Of a stretch of DNA of 64,000 nucleotides, positions 51,856 through 61,504 are shown one piece after another. The stretch is taken from NCBI RefSeq assembly GCF_003097515.1, contig NZ_CP029188.1, forward strand, positions 2,413,501 through 2,477,500. Reading direction: 5' to 3'. The notes beneath the pieces were generated by a model. The model had not been told where the DNA came from. It did not search any database and saw only the letters and a list, made by a program, of their open reading frames with translations. The DNA is from Streptomyces tirandamycinicus. Its GTDB lineage: Bacteria > Actinomycetota > Actinomycetes > Streptomycetales > Streptomycetaceae. How positions within the stretch are numbered: position 1 is the stretch's first letter; each line of letters begins with the position of its first letter. Made by a program: the position numbers and the translations under genes.

Positions 51856-53225
51856 CCCTCCGGCGGCCGCACCAGCGGCAGCGGGTCCGAAGGCTCCAGA
51901 CCGGGGTCGTCCACGGCGAACGTGCGCACCCGGCCCGGCAGGGCCGACCACGGTTCCTCGAAGCGGACGGTGACCCTCCCCAGTCCGCTGCCCTGCACCC
52001 ATCCGGCGCCGTGGTCGGCATGCCGGACGTCCTGGCCGGCGGCCCAGCGCCGCACGGCACCCGGGGCGGCCTCCCGGTCCGGCGGCCGGTCCTCCGCCGG
52101 CGCCTGCCGCCGGGACGGCTCCGCCGCCGGGTCCCCCTCGGGCCGGTCCCCCGCCGCGGCCTGGGCGAAGAGATCCTCCTGCGTGTAGTCGGCGAGGCCG
52201 CTCACGCCCACGCCGAGCAGCCGCACCCCGCCCGTGGTGTCCACCGCGTCCAGCAGTCTCGTCGCCGCCTCCCGCACCACCGCGGGATCGTCGGTGGGCC
52301 CGCGCAGCGTCTCCGACCTGGTCAGCGTCGAGAAGTCGAACCGCCGCACCTTCAGCACGATCGTCCGCCCCGAGTGCCCGGAGGCGCGCAGCCGGTGCAC
52401 ACAGCGGTCCGCGAGCCGCTCCACCTCGGTCCGGATGCGGACCCGGTCGTGCAGGTCCACGTCGAAGGTGTCCTCCACCGACACGGACTTGGCGTCCCGC
52501 TCCGCGACCACCGGGCGGTCGTCCCGGCCCATCGCCATACGGAAGATCGCACCCCCGTGCGCCTTGCCCAGCAGCCTGACGAGCTCGTCCTCGCCCGCCT
52601 CGGCCAGATCCGCCACCGTGGTCATGCCCGCCCGCCGCAGATGCTCCCCCGTCGCCGGCCCCACCCCCGGCAGCGTCCGCACCGGCATCGGCCCCAGCAG
52701 CTCCCGCTCGGTGCCCGGCTCGATGAGCACCAGCCCGTCCGGCTTGGCCTGCTCGGAGGCGATCTTCGCCAGCATCTTGGATCCCGCCAGTCCCACCGAA
52801 CCCGTCAGCCCGGTGGCCGCCAGGATGTCCCTGCGCAGCCGCTCACCGGCCTCCCGGGCCGAGCGGGAGTCGTCGGCCGCCCCACCCGCCTCCAGGTCCA
52901 CGAAGGCCTCGTCCAGGCTCAGCGGCTCCACCAGCGGTGAGAGCAGGCCCAGCAGCTCCATCACCTGGTCGCTCACCGTCCGGTAGAGCGAGAAGCGCGG
53001 CACCAGGTAGGCGGCGTTCGGGCACAGCCTTCGCGCCTGCGCCATGGGCATCGCGGAGTGCACACCGAACCGTCTGGCCTCGTACGAGGCGGTGGCGACC
53101 ACGCCGCGCGGCCCCAGACCGCCGACGACGACCGGCTTGCCGCGCAGACTCGGCTTCGCCGCCTGCTCCGCGGCGGCGAAGAACGCATCCATGTCCAGAT
53201 GCAGGATGGTGGGCGCGGGTCTCAC
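51717..53225 (-). CDS. dinB: DNA polymerase IV (DinB)
   Basis: A 502-residue Y-family translesion polymerase. Palm residues are Asp11 (LHLDMDAFF), Asp105 and Glu106 (SLDEAF); the little-finger domain follows (RTIVLKVRRFDFSTLTRSET). After about residue 360 there is an extension: a disordered Pro/Glu/Arg-rich linker, then a short conserved-looking segment HADHGAGWVQGSGLGRVTVRFE and another disordered tail. It lacks an obvious QL[SF]LF beta-clamp box. It fits the longer actinobacterial DinB group. Start: ATG at 53225. Confidence 0.9.
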   Translation of the reverse strand: MRPAPTILHLDMDAFFAAAEQAAKPSLRGKPVVVGGLGPRGVVATASYEARRFGVHSAMPMAQARRLCPNAAYLVPRFSLYRTVSDQVMELLGLLSPLVEPLSLDEAFVDLEAGGAADDSRSAREAGERLRRDILAATGLTGSVGLAGSKMLAKIASEQAKPDGLVLIEPGTERELLGPMPVRTLPGVGPATGEHLRRAGMTTVADLAEAGEDELVRLLGKAHGGAIFRMAMGRDDRPVVAERDAKSVSVEDTFDVDLHDRVRIRTEVERLADRCVHRLRASGHSGRTIVLKVRRFDFSTLTRSETLRGPTDDPAVVREAATRLLDAVDTTGGVRLLGVGVSGLADYTQEDLFAQAAAGDRPEGDPAAEPSRRQAPAEDRPPDREAAPGAVRRWAAGQDVRHADHGAGWVQGSGLGRVTVRFEEPWSALPGRVRTFAVDDPGLEPSDPLPLVRPPEGQSSGPAGRPRPRSPADPVPESGPSPSPPGAGEAVGRSGGDGRSRP

Positions 53226-53289
53226 GGCTTCGATGCTGCCCTACCGCACCGACAATCGCCCGCACAGACGTACGAGCCGCTCGGAGGGT

Positions 53290-53889
53290 TCAGCCGGCGC
53301 GCTCGCGGCGGCGCCTGGCCAGCTCGTCGCCCGGGTCGTGGCCGATCAGCGTCTCACCGGTGTCGATACGCTCCCCGTGCAGCTGCGAGAGCGCCGCCTC
53401 GACGTCCCGCCACACCACCCCGACGGCGATCCCGAACACGCCCTGCCCGCCCTGGAGGAGGTCCACGACCTCGTCCGGCGACGAGCACTCGTACACCGTC
53501 GCGCCGTCGCTCATCAGGGTCATCCGCTCGAGGTCCGCGAAGCCGCGGGCCCGCAGATGCCGCACCGCCGCCCGGATGTTCTGCAGGGCGACCCCGGTGT
53601 CCAGGAAACGCTTGACGATCTTGAGGACGACGACGTCCCGAAAGCTGTAGAGCCGCTGGGTGCCCGAGCCGTGGGCGGGTCGCACACTGGGTTCGACCAG
53701 ACCGGTGCGCGCCCAGTAGTCGAGCTGCCGGTAGGTGATGCCCGCCGCCGCGCACGCGGTAGGCCCCCGGTAGCCCACGGTCTCGGGCGTCGCATCGGCC
53801 GGCGCACCGTCGTGAAGCGCATACGTCAGGCCCTCCACGGGACCGCGCCCGTGCGAACCCGCTGCCGTACCGTCGCCGCTGCTTCTCAC
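53290..53889 (-). CDS. MerR-family transcriptional regulator
   Basis: A 199-residue MerR-type protein. The HTH begins CAAAGITYRQLDYWARTGLVEPS (about 47-69) and continues RLYSFRDVVVLKIVKRFLDTGVAL (about 80-103); the C-terminal half (about 125-190) is an all-alpha/beta domain without the usual effector cysteines. Such proteins next to a bifunctional nuclease and FtsR are conserved in actinobacteria. Start: GTG at 53889 with GGAGG 8 nt upstream. Two CACTC-type inverted repeats lie further upstream. Confidence 0.85.
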   Translation of the reverse strand: MRSSGDGTAAGSHGRGPVEGLTYALHDGAPADATPETVGYRGPTACAAAGITYRQLDYWARTGLVEPSVRPAHGSGTQRLYSFRDVVVLKIVKRFLDTGVALQNIRAAVRHLRARGFADLERMTLMSDGATVYECSSPDEVVDLLQGGQGVFGIAVGVVWRDVEAALSQLHGERIDTGETLIGHDPGDELARRRRERAG

Positions 53890-53957
53890 GCCGACCTCCG
53901 TCCTTGACCTGCCTTCTCGACGGTAGGGAGTCGCCCGGGGCGCGTCAACGATCGCCA

Positions 53958-53975
53958 CACTCGGCACGCCGAGTG
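53958..53975. promoter_or_regulatory. Inverted repeat upstream of the MerR-like gene
   Basis: CACTCGGC and GCCGAGTG separated by AC; a related imperfect CAC...GTG element follows at 53981-53993. MerR regulators bind such dyads, usually within their own promoter. Confidence 0.55.
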
Positions 53976-54115
53976 ATAATCACCCTGAGAGTGGTTTTGC
54001 GTGCCCCATTTCGGGGAAATTGTGGCCGGATGGCCCGCGGAGTACCGTTTCGGCCACGCCCACGGTCCGGGCGCGACGCCGCGCGTGGGCACGGCTCGCG
54101 GCACCGGCCCACACG

Positions 54116-54589
54116 TCACTGGCTGCTGGAGCCGAAGTCCTCCGGCGAGATCTGGTCGAGGAACTCGCGGAACTTCTCGACCTCGTCCTCCTGCTCGTCC
54201 GGGATCGCGATGCCGGCGTCGTCCAGCACGCCGTCGCTGCCGTAGATCGGCGTACCGGTGCGCAGCGCCAGCGCTATGGCGTCGGACGGCCTGGCGCTGA
54301 CCTCCACGCCACTGGCGAAGACCAGCTCCGCGTAGAAGACGCCCTCCCGCAGGTCGGTGATCCGCACCTCGGTGAGCTCCTGCCCGACGGCCTCCAGGAC
54401 GTCCTTGAACAGGTCGTGGGTGAGCGGCCTGGCCGGTGCCATCCCCTGCTGCGCGAAGGCGATCGCGGTCGCCTCACCCGGTCCGATCCAGATGGGGAGG
54501 TACCGATCGCCTCCCACTTCGCGCAGGAGCACGATCGGCTGGTTGGAGGGCATTTCCACCCGGACACCCACAACGTCGAGCTCGTTCAC
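54116..54589 (-). CDS. Bifunctional nuclease-family protein (DUF151)
   Basis: A 157-residue protein of the DUF151/bifunctional nuclease family. Characteristic stretches are NQPIVLLREVGGDRYLPIWIG (about 16-36), EATAIAFAQQG, PARPLTHDLFKDVLEAVG (about 52-69) and ARPSDAIALALRTGTPIY. Homologues are reported to have RNase/DNase activity, but this role is not proven in actinobacteria. The charged tail EQEDEVEKFREFLDQISPEDF is typical. Start: ATG at 54589. Confidence 0.88.
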   Translation of the reverse strand: MNELDVVGVRVEMPSNQPIVLLREVGGDRYLPIWIGPGEATAIAFAQQGMAPARPLTHDLFKDVLEAVGQELTEVRITDLREGVFYAELVFASGVEVSARPSDAIALALRTGTPIYGSDGVLDDAGIAIPDEQEDEVEKFREFLDQISPEDFGSSSQ

Positions 54590-54664
54590 ACAGCAACCCT
54601 AGGACGTGCCCGGCAGGTTTGGGTAGTCGGGTTCCGCCGAGATCGGTGCGAGTCCGCCCCGCCT

Positions 54665-55402
54665 TCAGGGCAGACGTACCCCCAGCGCCGTCTGCACCAG
54701 CGCCGAGTGCAGCCTGACGGAGAGCGCCGCCAGCTCCTTCGCGGTCGCCTCGGCATGCGCTCTGGTCTGCGGGTTGCGGTGCCGGCGAAGCGGTGCGACC
54801 ACTTGTTCGACCAGACCCGCCTCACGGTCGGCGGCAGCCTTCATCGCCCGCAGATGCCTCGGCTCCAGGCCGAATCTGCCCAGGTCGGCGATCAGTCTGG
54901 CCACCGTCACGGACTCGGCTTCGTAGGAGGAGTCCGCCGAAGGAGTGATCAGACCGTAGGCCTCCCACTCGCCGAGCTTCTCCTCGGTGACCTCCGCGGC
55001 CGCGAGCAGCTCCGACCGCCCTACGCGCGCCGCCGTGGGCCCTTCGGAGCGGCACTCGCCCGCCTCGCCGGATCCCACCGGCCCGCCCTGGGACGGGAGC
55101 GGGGGGCGTTCCCCCCGCGCCAGGGCGTCGAGGTGCTCGCGGATGACCTTCAGCGGCAGATAGTGGTCCCGCTGCATGCGGAGCACCTGCGCGAGCCGCT
55201 CGACGTCCCCGGGGCTGAACTTGCGGTAGCCGGACGGTGTGCGTTGCGGCTCGACGAGCCCCTCGGCCTCCAGAAAACGGATCTTGGAGATGGTGACTTC
55301 GGGAAACTCTTCCCGCAGCTGGTGCAGCACCGAACCGATGCTGACCAGCCGGTCGCCACCGGCGGTGCCGTGGCCGGCACCGCCCGCCGGAGTTCGCCGC
55401 AT
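54665..55402 (-). CDS. ftsR: MerR-family regulator FtsR
   Basis: A 245-residue MerR protein. The HTH is SIGSVLHQLREEFPEVTISKIRFLEAEGLVEPQRTPSGYRKF (about 21-62), and a second helical domain (about 130-240) is conserved. It matches FtsR, an activator of the cell-division gene ftsZ described in corynebacteria; the gene neighbourhood with the GarA-like FHA protein is the same. Start: ATG at 55402, 13 nt after the FHA gene stop, so it is cotranscribed with it. The role in this organism is inferred. Confidence 0.88.
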   Translation of the reverse strand: MRRTPAGGAGHGTAGGDRLVSIGSVLHQLREEFPEVTISKIRFLEAEGLVEPQRTPSGYRKFSPGDVERLAQVLRMQRDHYLPLKVIREHLDALARGERPPLPSQGGPVGSGEAGECRSEGPTAARVGRSELLAAAEVTEEKLGEWEAYGLITPSADSSYEAESVTVARLIADLGRFGLEPRHLRAMKAAADREAGLVEQVVAPLRRHRNPQTRAHAEATAKELAALSVRLHSALVQTALGVRLP

Positions 55403-55415
55403 GGACGCCCCTGAG

Positions 55416-56243
55416 TCAGATGCCCCGCTGGTTCGCGTAGAAGACCAGCCGGTACTTGCCGATCTGAACTTCGTCACCGTTCGCCAGGACGACCGAGTCG
55501 ATCGGCTCGCGGTTGACGTATGTGCCGTTGAGGCTGCCGACGTCCGTGACGGTGAAGGTGCCGTCGGCCGCCCTGCGGAACTCCACATGGCGGCGCGAGA
55601 CGGTGAAGTCGTCCAGGAAGATGTCGCTCTGGGGGTGGCGGCCCGCCGTCGTCAGCTCGCTGTCCAGGAGGAAGCGGCTGCCCGCGTTCGGCCCGCGTCG
55701 CACCACGAGCAGGGCCGAGCCCAGCGGGAGGGCCTCGACGGCCGCCTGGGCCTCCGGCGAGAGCGAGGGGAGGGGCGTCTGCCCCGTGGCCTCCGCCTCG
55801 TAGGCCTCGATCCCCGAGATGGAGATCGTCGAGGTGGTCTCCGAGGCCCGTTCCGCCGGAGCTCCGGACCGCAGCGGCGCGCCGCAGTTGGAGCAGAAGC
55901 GGCTGGTCTCGGCGTTGCGGTTGCCGCATCGCGTACACACCGGCATGGACAGGTCCTCCTGCCGCGGCTGCCCCGCGGGGGCATGGGATGCGTACGGGTC
56001 CGGGGCAAACCCTCCACCCGTACTTGAGGTTGACGGTTCCCCGAAACCTATGCGGCCGGGACCGGCAGGGTCAACAGCAGACGCGCCCTGACCGCCGGGA
56101 ATGTCACCACCGGCGATCTCGTCCCGGAAGAGCGGGCGCTCGCCGCTCTGCTCCGCCTCCTGGCCGTGGCGCGGTGCGCGGTGGCGGGCGGTGCCGCCCT
56201 CCTCGCGTGCGCTCTTGCCGAACAACTTCCCAAACAACTTCAC
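55416..56243 (-). CDS. FHA-domain protein, GarA/OdhI-like with zinc ribbon
   Basis: A 275-residue protein. Residues 1-95 are disordered (from GTG at 56243). Then comes a zinc ribbon with Cys103, Cys106, Cys117 and Cys120, the phospho-threonine motif SETTSTI (about 134-140) known from GarA/OdhI, and an FHA domain (about 170-270; RRGPNAGSRFLLDSELTTAGRHPQSDIFLDD, VSRRHVEF). In mycobacteria and corynebacteria this protein inhibits 2-oxoglutarate dehydrogenase under control of Ser/Thr kinases. The 95-residue extension plus zinc ribbon is longer than in GarA. A shorter start at residue 100 (MPVCTRCG) is possible. Confidence 0.86.
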   Translation of the reverse strand: MKLFGKLFGKSAREEGGTARHRAPRHGQEAEQSGERPLFRDEIAGGDIPGGQGASAVDPAGPGRIGFGEPSTSSTGGGFAPDPYASHAPAGQPRQEDLSMPVCTRCGNRNAETSRFCSNCGAPLRSGAPAERASETTSTISISGIEAYEAEATGQTPLPSLSPEAQAAVEALPLGSALLVVRRGPNAGSRFLLDSELTTAGRHPQSDIFLDDFTVSRRHVEFRRAADGTFTVTDVGSLNGTYVNREPIDSVVLANGDEVQIGKYRLVFYANQRGI

Positions 56244-56430
56244 GGGCGATTCCCCTTGACCGAAACAGACCCGCCCGTGGGGCAGGAACCCTGAATGAAA
56301 ACACCTGCCGACCCGGACATCCTCACAACGTCCGTACCCTCCGGACAGTTTCCACCACGTAGCACTCTTACGATGCGCCGACCCCCCGCAACCCTTCGTC
56401 CATCTCCGGCTTCCCCAGCACGGCCTCGGC

Positions 56431-57519
56431 TCACCGGGAGGACGACCGAGCGTAGTCAGGCCGTTCCACGGGTCGCAAGGCATCCACGACGATCTTCTCC
56501 GAGCGGGTCACCGTGACGGTGGCCTGCTCCTTCTCCAGGGTCTGCACCACTCCGCCGGGAATGTTCAGCGCGGGCTCGAGGTCCTGCGGCCTGCCGATGA
56601 CCTTGAAACGGTACGGGGCACCGATCTTCCTGCCGTCCACCTGGATGCTGCCGCCGCCGTCGGAGAAGTAGGAGTCCGCGACCACCCTCACCCCGTTGAC
56701 CTGGATCGCCTCGGCCCCCGCGGCACGGAGTTCCTGGATCGCGTCGAGCAGCATGTCCGACTCGACCGCCCCGGCCCCGTCGCCGATGGTCAGCGTGATG
56801 CCCGGGCCCTGTGCGGCCACGGTACCGGCGAGGATGCCCAGCTGCCGCTCCTTTTCCTGCGTCTGCCGGCGCGCCTCTTCGGCCTGGTCCGAGCTGGTCT
56901 CCAGCTCGGTCCGCTGCTCCTCGAGCCGCTGCTTCTCATCTTGCAGACGCTTGGTGCGGTCATCCAGTTCATCGAGGATCCGCACGAGATCCTCCTGGCG
57001 CGCGCCGCGCAGGGCGCTGCTGTCGCTCGTCGACTGGACCTGGATGGCCAGACCGAGGCCCAGCACGAACAGCAGCAGGGCCACGATGAGTTGGGCGCGC
57101 GAGAAGCGGGGCGGCCACAGCCCGGCCACCAGTCGCTGCCGACCCGTCAGCTGCGGTCCGTCGCCGGTCGGCGCCACGTGCGGCGCGCCGCCCTCCGCGG
57201 GAGCGTCCGCGCCGTCGCCGTCGCCGCTGTACGCCCCTTGCGGCCCCTCCAGCCCCTCCCGCCCGTCGGCTTCGGGAGCTGCGGACCGCGCACCGGCCTC
57301 CCCCGCTCCGGCGGGCGCCGGCCGGGCCGGGGCGGGAAGCGGGCCCGGCCCGGTGGGCAGGGCCCGAGGGGCTCCGGGCTCGGCGGGGGCGTCCTCTACG
57401 GGCAGCGGCCCCTCGGGCCGCCGCGGCGGCGTCACATCGGGCGTCCGGTCGTCAGCGGTCCCCGGCGTCCCGTCCTGGGAGTCGGGCGCCTCACGCAGGG
57501 TCCTGTCGTTGTCGCTCAT
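56431..57519 (-). CDS. DUF881-family protein with long disordered N-terminus
   Basis: A 362-residue membrane protein. Residues 1-130 are Pro/Glu/Gly-rich and disordered, about 140-158 form a single membrane helix (AQLIVALLLFVLGLGLAIQV), about 165-225 a coiled coil (LDELDDRTKRLQDEKQRLEEQRTELE), and about 230-350 the extracellular DUF881 domain. DUF881 proteins have an unknown role, but they always sit in this gene cluster near sbp. Start: ATG at 57519 (GTG at 57528 is possible). It overlaps the upstream sbp stop, indicating coupling. Confidence 0.86.
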   Translation of the reverse strand: MSDNDRTLREAPDSQDGTPGTADDRTPDVTPPRRPEGPLPVEDAPAEPGAPRALPTGPGPLPAPARPAPAGAGEAGARSAAPEADGREGLEGPQGAYSGDGDGADAPAEGGAPHVAPTGDGPQLTGRQRLVAGLWPPRFSRAQLIVALLLFVLGLGLAIQVQSTSDSSALRGARQEDLVRILDELDDRTKRLQDEKQRLEEQRTELETSSDQAEEARRQTQEKERQLGILAGTVAAQGPGITLTIGDGAGAVESDMLLDAIQELRAAGAEAIQVNGVRVVADSYFSDGGGSIQVDGRKIGAPYRFKVIGRPQDLEPALNIPGGVVQTLEKEQATVTVTRSEKIVVDALRPVERPDYARSSSR

Positions 57520-57524
57520 CGGCC

Positions 57525-57857
57525 TCACGCCCGGAACACATGGCGGCGGATCGCGGCCGCGTTGGAGAAGATGCGGATGCCGAGGACGACCACCACTCCC
57601 GTGGACAACTGCGCACCGACGCCCAGTTTGTCGCCGAGGAAGACGATCAGAGCGGCCACGACGACGTTCGAGAGGAACGAGACCACGAAGACCTTGTCGA
57701 CGAAGATCCCGTCGAGCATGGCCCGCAGACCGCCGAAGACCGCGTCGAGGGCCGCGACGACGGCGATCGGAAGGTAGGGCTCGACCACCGCCGGCACCTC
57801 GGGGCGGAGCAACAGTCCCGCCACGACTCCCAAGACCAGGCCCAGTACGGCGATCAC
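57525..57857 (-). CDS. Small basic protein family (DUF1290/Sbp)
   Basis: A 110-residue membrane protein with three hydrophobic segments (VLGLVLGVVAGLLL, PIAVVAALDAVFGGLRAML, SFLSNVVVAALIVFLGDKL). It matches the Sbp/DUF1290 family, which lies between two DUF881 genes in many Gram-positive bacteria, often beside division genes. Function unknown. Start: ATG at 57857, overlapping the previous gene's stop by 4 nt. Confidence 0.88.
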   Translation of the reverse strand: MIAVLGLVLGVVAGLLLRPEVPAVVEPYLPIAVVAALDAVFGGLRAMLDGIFVDKVFVVSFLSNVVVAALIVFLGDKLGVGAQLSTGVVVVLGIRIFSNAAAIRRHVFRA

Positions 57858-58780
57858 GATGTGCCCTTCCCTGTCTCTGCCGTGCCCTGACCGGTGCCAC
57901 CGGCGGTCCTCGGCTCTGCGGTACGTACGATCAGGCTCGGTGCGGCCGGCAGACGCACCTGCTCCTGGGCGGAGATGCTGCTCCGGATCCCGAAGTTCTC
58001 CTGCAGCGCGTGGAGGTACTGACCGTCCGCGCTGTCCTGGAAGGCGGTGCTCAGCTTCTTCCCGTCGCCGACGGCGAGCACCGTGTACGGCGGCACCAGC
58101 GGCTTGTTGTCGACGAGTATGGCGTCACCGGCGGCCCTGATCGCGGACAGGGCGGTCAGCCGCTGCCCGTTGATCGCGACGGCCTCCGCTCCCGACTCCC
58201 AGAGTCCGTTGACGACGCGTTGCATGTCGCGGTCGCGGACCCGGCCGGTGTCGGAGAAGCCACTGCTCTCCCGCGGACCGCCGCCGTCCGCCTGGCTGCC
58301 CTTGGCGTCGTCGACGACCAGCTTGACCCCCCGCCCGGTCACCTCGGTAGCGCCGGAGAGCAGGGCCACGAGGGCCCCCTGGTGCCCGCCCTGGTCCTGG
58401 AGCGCCCTGCGCTGCCGCTCGCCGACCTCCCCGCGAAGCCGCTCGACGTCCCGCGCCAGCTCGTCCGCGGCCGTGGTCTCGGCCTCGATACGGTCGATGA
58501 GCTCTTCACGTTCCTTCGCCACGACGGGTGCCGATATCCGCGCCTGAGCCGCTCCGAGGGTGACCACCAGAGCCGCCAGCACCAGCCCGGCCGCGAGCCA
58601 CAGCTTGGCCCGCAGCGGCTGGGGCAGCGGCCCGCCCTCGGCCTCCCTGCGGGCCGTCGCCTCCGCGTAGCCGTCGTCGAGGCTGTGGTCCATGACGTTG
58701 TTCAGCAGCGACATGGACGCGTCGGGACGCGGCGGCGAGACGGTCCTCGTGACGGGGGGCTGCTGCGGCATGCCGCACAT
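57854..58780 (-). CDS. DUF881-family protein
   Basis: A 308-residue single-span protein: helix about 62-81 (LWLAAGLVLAALVVTLGAAQ), coiled coil about 88-125 (KEREELIDRIEAETTAADELARDVERLRG), and the extracellular DUF881 domain about 130-290. It is the first of the DUF881-Sbp-DUF881 trio. Start: ATG at 58780; a second Met 22 residues on (MSLLNNVMDH) is an equally good start. Confidence 0.85.
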   Translation of the reverse strand: MCGMPQQPPVTRTVSPPRPDASMSLLNNVMDHSLDDGYAEATARREAEGGPLPQPLRAKLWLAAGLVLAALVVTLGAAQARISAPVVAKEREELIDRIEAETTAADELARDVERLRGEVGERQRRALQDQGGHQGALVALLSGATEVTGRGVKLVVDDAKGSQADGGGPRESSGFSDTGRVRDRDMQRVVNGLWESGAEAVAINGQRLTALSAIRAAGDAILVDNKPLVPPYTVLAVGDGKKLSTAFQDSADGQYLHALQENFGIRSSISAQEQVRLPAAPSLIVRTAEPRTAGGTGQGTAETGKGTS

Positions 58781-58880
58781 CGTCGCACGTCGCGACCGCT
58801 ACCGCCGAATGGCCCCACGGTTGTGCCGGGATGCGGACCGTCCCGCACCCCGGCACACCGCGCTCAGTCGGCCGGCGCCC

Positions 58881-61388
58881 TCACTGCTCCGTGGCGTCAC
58901 CTGCGCTTTCCACGACCGTGGACCACTCGCCCAGGAGTGCCTGGGCGGATGCGTCGTCCGGTCCCTCGGCCCACAGATGGGTGACGGCCTCGGACGGATC
59001 GGGCAGCACCAGCACCCAACGGCCGTCCGCCTCCACCACGCGGACACCGTCGGTGGTGTCCACGGAGCGGTCGCCGGCGGCCTCGACGACGCGGCGCATC
59101 ACCAGCCCCTTGACCGCCCACGGCGTCGCGATGTCCTTGCGGAGCAGATGGGCGCTCGGGATGCGGGCGTCGATCTGGCTCAGGGTGAGCTGAGTACGGG
59201 CCACCAGGCCGAGGAGCCGGACGAACGCCGCAGGTCCGTCGAAGACGCTGCTGAACTCCGGGATGATGAAGCCGCCACGGCCGTCCCCGCCGAAGATGGT
59301 CGACTCCTCCCGGCAGACCCGGGTGAGATCGTCGGGGGATGTGGTCGTCCACTCCACCTGCGTACCGTGATAGGCGGCGACCTGCTCGGCGATACGGGTC
59401 GTCGTCACCGGCAGCGCCACCTTGCCGCTGCGGCGTTCCGCGGCGACGAGGTCGAGCATGACGAGCAGCGCCCGGTCGTCCTCCACGATCCGGCCGCGCT
59501 CGTCGACGAACGACAGCCGCTCTCCGACGGGGTCGAAGCGCACGCCGAAGGCGGCGCGTGCGGACGCCACGATCTCGCCCAGCCGCACCAGGCCCTGCCT
59601 GCGCTGCTCGAGCGTCTCGGTCGGCCGCGACTCGTCGAGCCCGGGGTTGATCGTCAGCGCGTCCACACCGAGCCTGCCGAGCAGGCTGGGCAGCACGAGG
59701 CCGGCGCTGCCGTTGGAGGCGTCGATGACGACCTTGAGCCCTGCCTCCGCGATCCCGCTGGTGTCGACGTTGCGCAGCAGTGAACCCGTGTACGAGTCGT
59801 AGATGCTCGCCGGGAAGGACAGGTCTCCGATCTCTCCCGGGAAGGCACGCCGGTACTCCTGGCGTGCGTACACGCGGTCGAGCTTCCGCTGGCCGCCCTG
59901 TGACAGGTCGGCACCGCGCTCGTCGAAGAACATGATGTCGACCGAGTCCGGGACACCGGGCGAGGTCCGGATCATGATGCCGCCGGCGCTGCCCCGGGCC
60001 GTCTGCTGCCGGGCGACCGGCAGCGGGACGTTCTCCAGGTCCCGTACGTCGATGGCACTGGCCTGGAGTGCGGAGATCACCGCCCGTTTCAGCGCCCTCG
60101 CGCCTCGGGAGTGGTCACGGGCCGTGGTGACCGTCGCTCCCTTCTTCAGGGTGGTGGCGTACGCCCCCGCGAGCCGCACGGCCAGTTCCGGCGTGATCTC
60201 GACGTTGAGGATTCCCGAGACGCCGCGGGCCCCGAAGAGATTCGCCTGACCGCGCGATTCCCAGATCACCGAGGTGTTGACGAAGGCGCCGGCCTCGATC
60301 GTCTTGAACGGGTAGATCCGCACGTTGCCCTGGACGATCGACTCCTCGCCGATCAGGCACTCGTCGCCGATGACGGCGCCGTCCTCGATCCGCACGGCGC
60401 GCATGATGTCGGTGTTCTTGCCGACGACACAGCCGCGCAGATTGCTCTGCGGCCCGACGTACACATTGTCGTGGACGACGGCCCGGTGCAGGAACGCGCC
60501 CGATTTCACGACCACGTTGGACCCGACGACGGTGTGCTCGCGGATCTCCGCGTCCGCTTCGACCTTGGCGTAGTCGCCGACGTAGAGGGGGCCCCTCAGC
60601 ACGGCGTCCGGATGGACCTCCGCGCCCTCGGCGACCCAGACGCCGGGCGAGATCTCGAAGCCGTCGACCTCCACGTCGACCTTGCCCTCGAGAACGTCGG
60701 CCTGGGCCTTCACATAGCTCTCGTGGGTGCCGACGTCCTCCCAGTAGCCCTCGGCGATATAGCCGTAGATCGGCTTGCCTTCCTTCATCAGCTGCGGAAA
60801 GACGTCGCCGGACCAGTCGACGGAGACATCGGCTTCGACGTAGTCAAAGACCTCCGGCTCCATCACGTAGATGCCGGTGTTCACCGTGTCCGAGAAGACC
60901 TGGCCCCAGGTGGGCTTCTCCAGGAACCGTTCGACCTTCCCCTGTTCGTCCACGATCGTGATGCCGAATTCGAGGGGATTCGGCACCCGGGTCAGGCACA
61001 CCGTGACGAGTGCGCCCTTCTCCTTGTGGAACCTGACCAGATCCGAAAGGTCGAAGTCGGTGAGCGCGTCCCCGGAAATGACGAGAAACGCGTCGTCCTT
61101 CAGCGCCTCTTCCGCGTTCTTCACGCTGCCCGCGGTACCGAGTGGCTTCTCCTCGTGCGCATAGGTGAGCTCCATCCCCAGCTCTTCCCCGTCACCGAAG
61201 TAGTTCTTGACGAGGGAGGCGAGGAACTGGACGGTCACGACCGTCTCAGTGAGCCCGTGCCGCTTGAGCAGGCGCAGCACATGCTCCATGATCGGCCTGT
61301 TGACCACCGGCAGCAGTGGCTTGGGCATGCTCGAGGTCATGGGGCGAAGTCGTGTTCCTTCGCCACCAGCCATCACGACGGCCTTCAT
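58881..61388 (-). CDS. Nucleotidyltransferase/phosphohexomutase fusion (mannose-1-phosphate guanylyltransferase-like)
   Basis: An 835-residue fusion. Residues 1-230 are a sugar-1-phosphate nucleotidyltransferase ([17 protein letters not shown] at 8-24), residues about 245-370 a left-handed beta-helix ([20 protein letters not shown]), and residues about 375-810 a phosphohexomutase with [20 protein letters not shown] (about 421-440) in place of the usual TASHNP serine loop. It probably makes GDP-mannose or a related sugar nucleotide; whether the mutase half is active is uncertain because the phospho-serine loop is atypical. Start: ATG at 61388. Confidence 0.87.
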   Translation of the reverse strand: MKAVVMAGGEGTRLRPMTSSMPKPLLPVVNRPIMEHVLRLLKRHGLTETVVTVQFLASLVKNYFGDGEELGMELTYAHEEKPLGTAGSVKNAEEALKDDAFLVISGDALTDFDLSDLVRFHKEKGALVTVCLTRVPNPLEFGITIVDEQGKVERFLEKPTWGQVFSDTVNTGIYVMEPEVFDYVEADVSVDWSGDVFPQLMKEGKPIYGYIAEGYWEDVGTHESYVKAQADVLEGKVDVEVDGFEISPGVWVAEGAEVHPDAVLRGPLYVGDYAKVEADAEIREHTVVGSNVVVKSGAFLHRAVVHDNVYVGPQSNLRGCVVGKNTDIMRAVRIEDGAVIGDECLIGEESIVQGNVRIYPFKTIEAGAFVNTSVIWESRGQANLFGARGVSGILNVEITPELAVRLAGAYATTLKKGATVTTARDHSRGARALKRAVISALQASAIDVRDLENVPLPVARQQTARGSAGGIMIRTSPGVPDSVDIMFFDERGADLSQGGQRKLDRVYARQEYRRAFPGEIGDLSFPASIYDSYTGSLLRNVDTSGIAEAGLKVVIDASNGSAGLVLPSLLGRLGVDALTINPGLDESRPTETLEQRRQGLVRLGEIVASARAAFGVRFDPVGERLSFVDERGRIVEDDRALLVMLDLVAAERRSGKVALPVTTTRIAEQVAAYHGTQVEWTTTSPDDLTRVCREESTIFGGDGRGGFIIPEFSSVFDGPAAFVRLLGLVARTQLTLSQIDARIPSAHLLRKDIATPWAVKGLVMRRVVEAAGDRSVDTTDGVRVVEADGRWVLVLPDPSEAVTHLWAEGPDDASAQALLGEWSTVVESAGDATEQ

Positions 61389-61504
61389 GTCGGAAGCGTC
61401 CTCCTTGAAGAGACGACGGTCCAGCCGACTTCACCCGTCCGGGCAGGCCCCTCTCCAGTTCTCATGCGGACCGGTGGGACTCTGCACGGCTACGTGCGTA
61501 CGGC

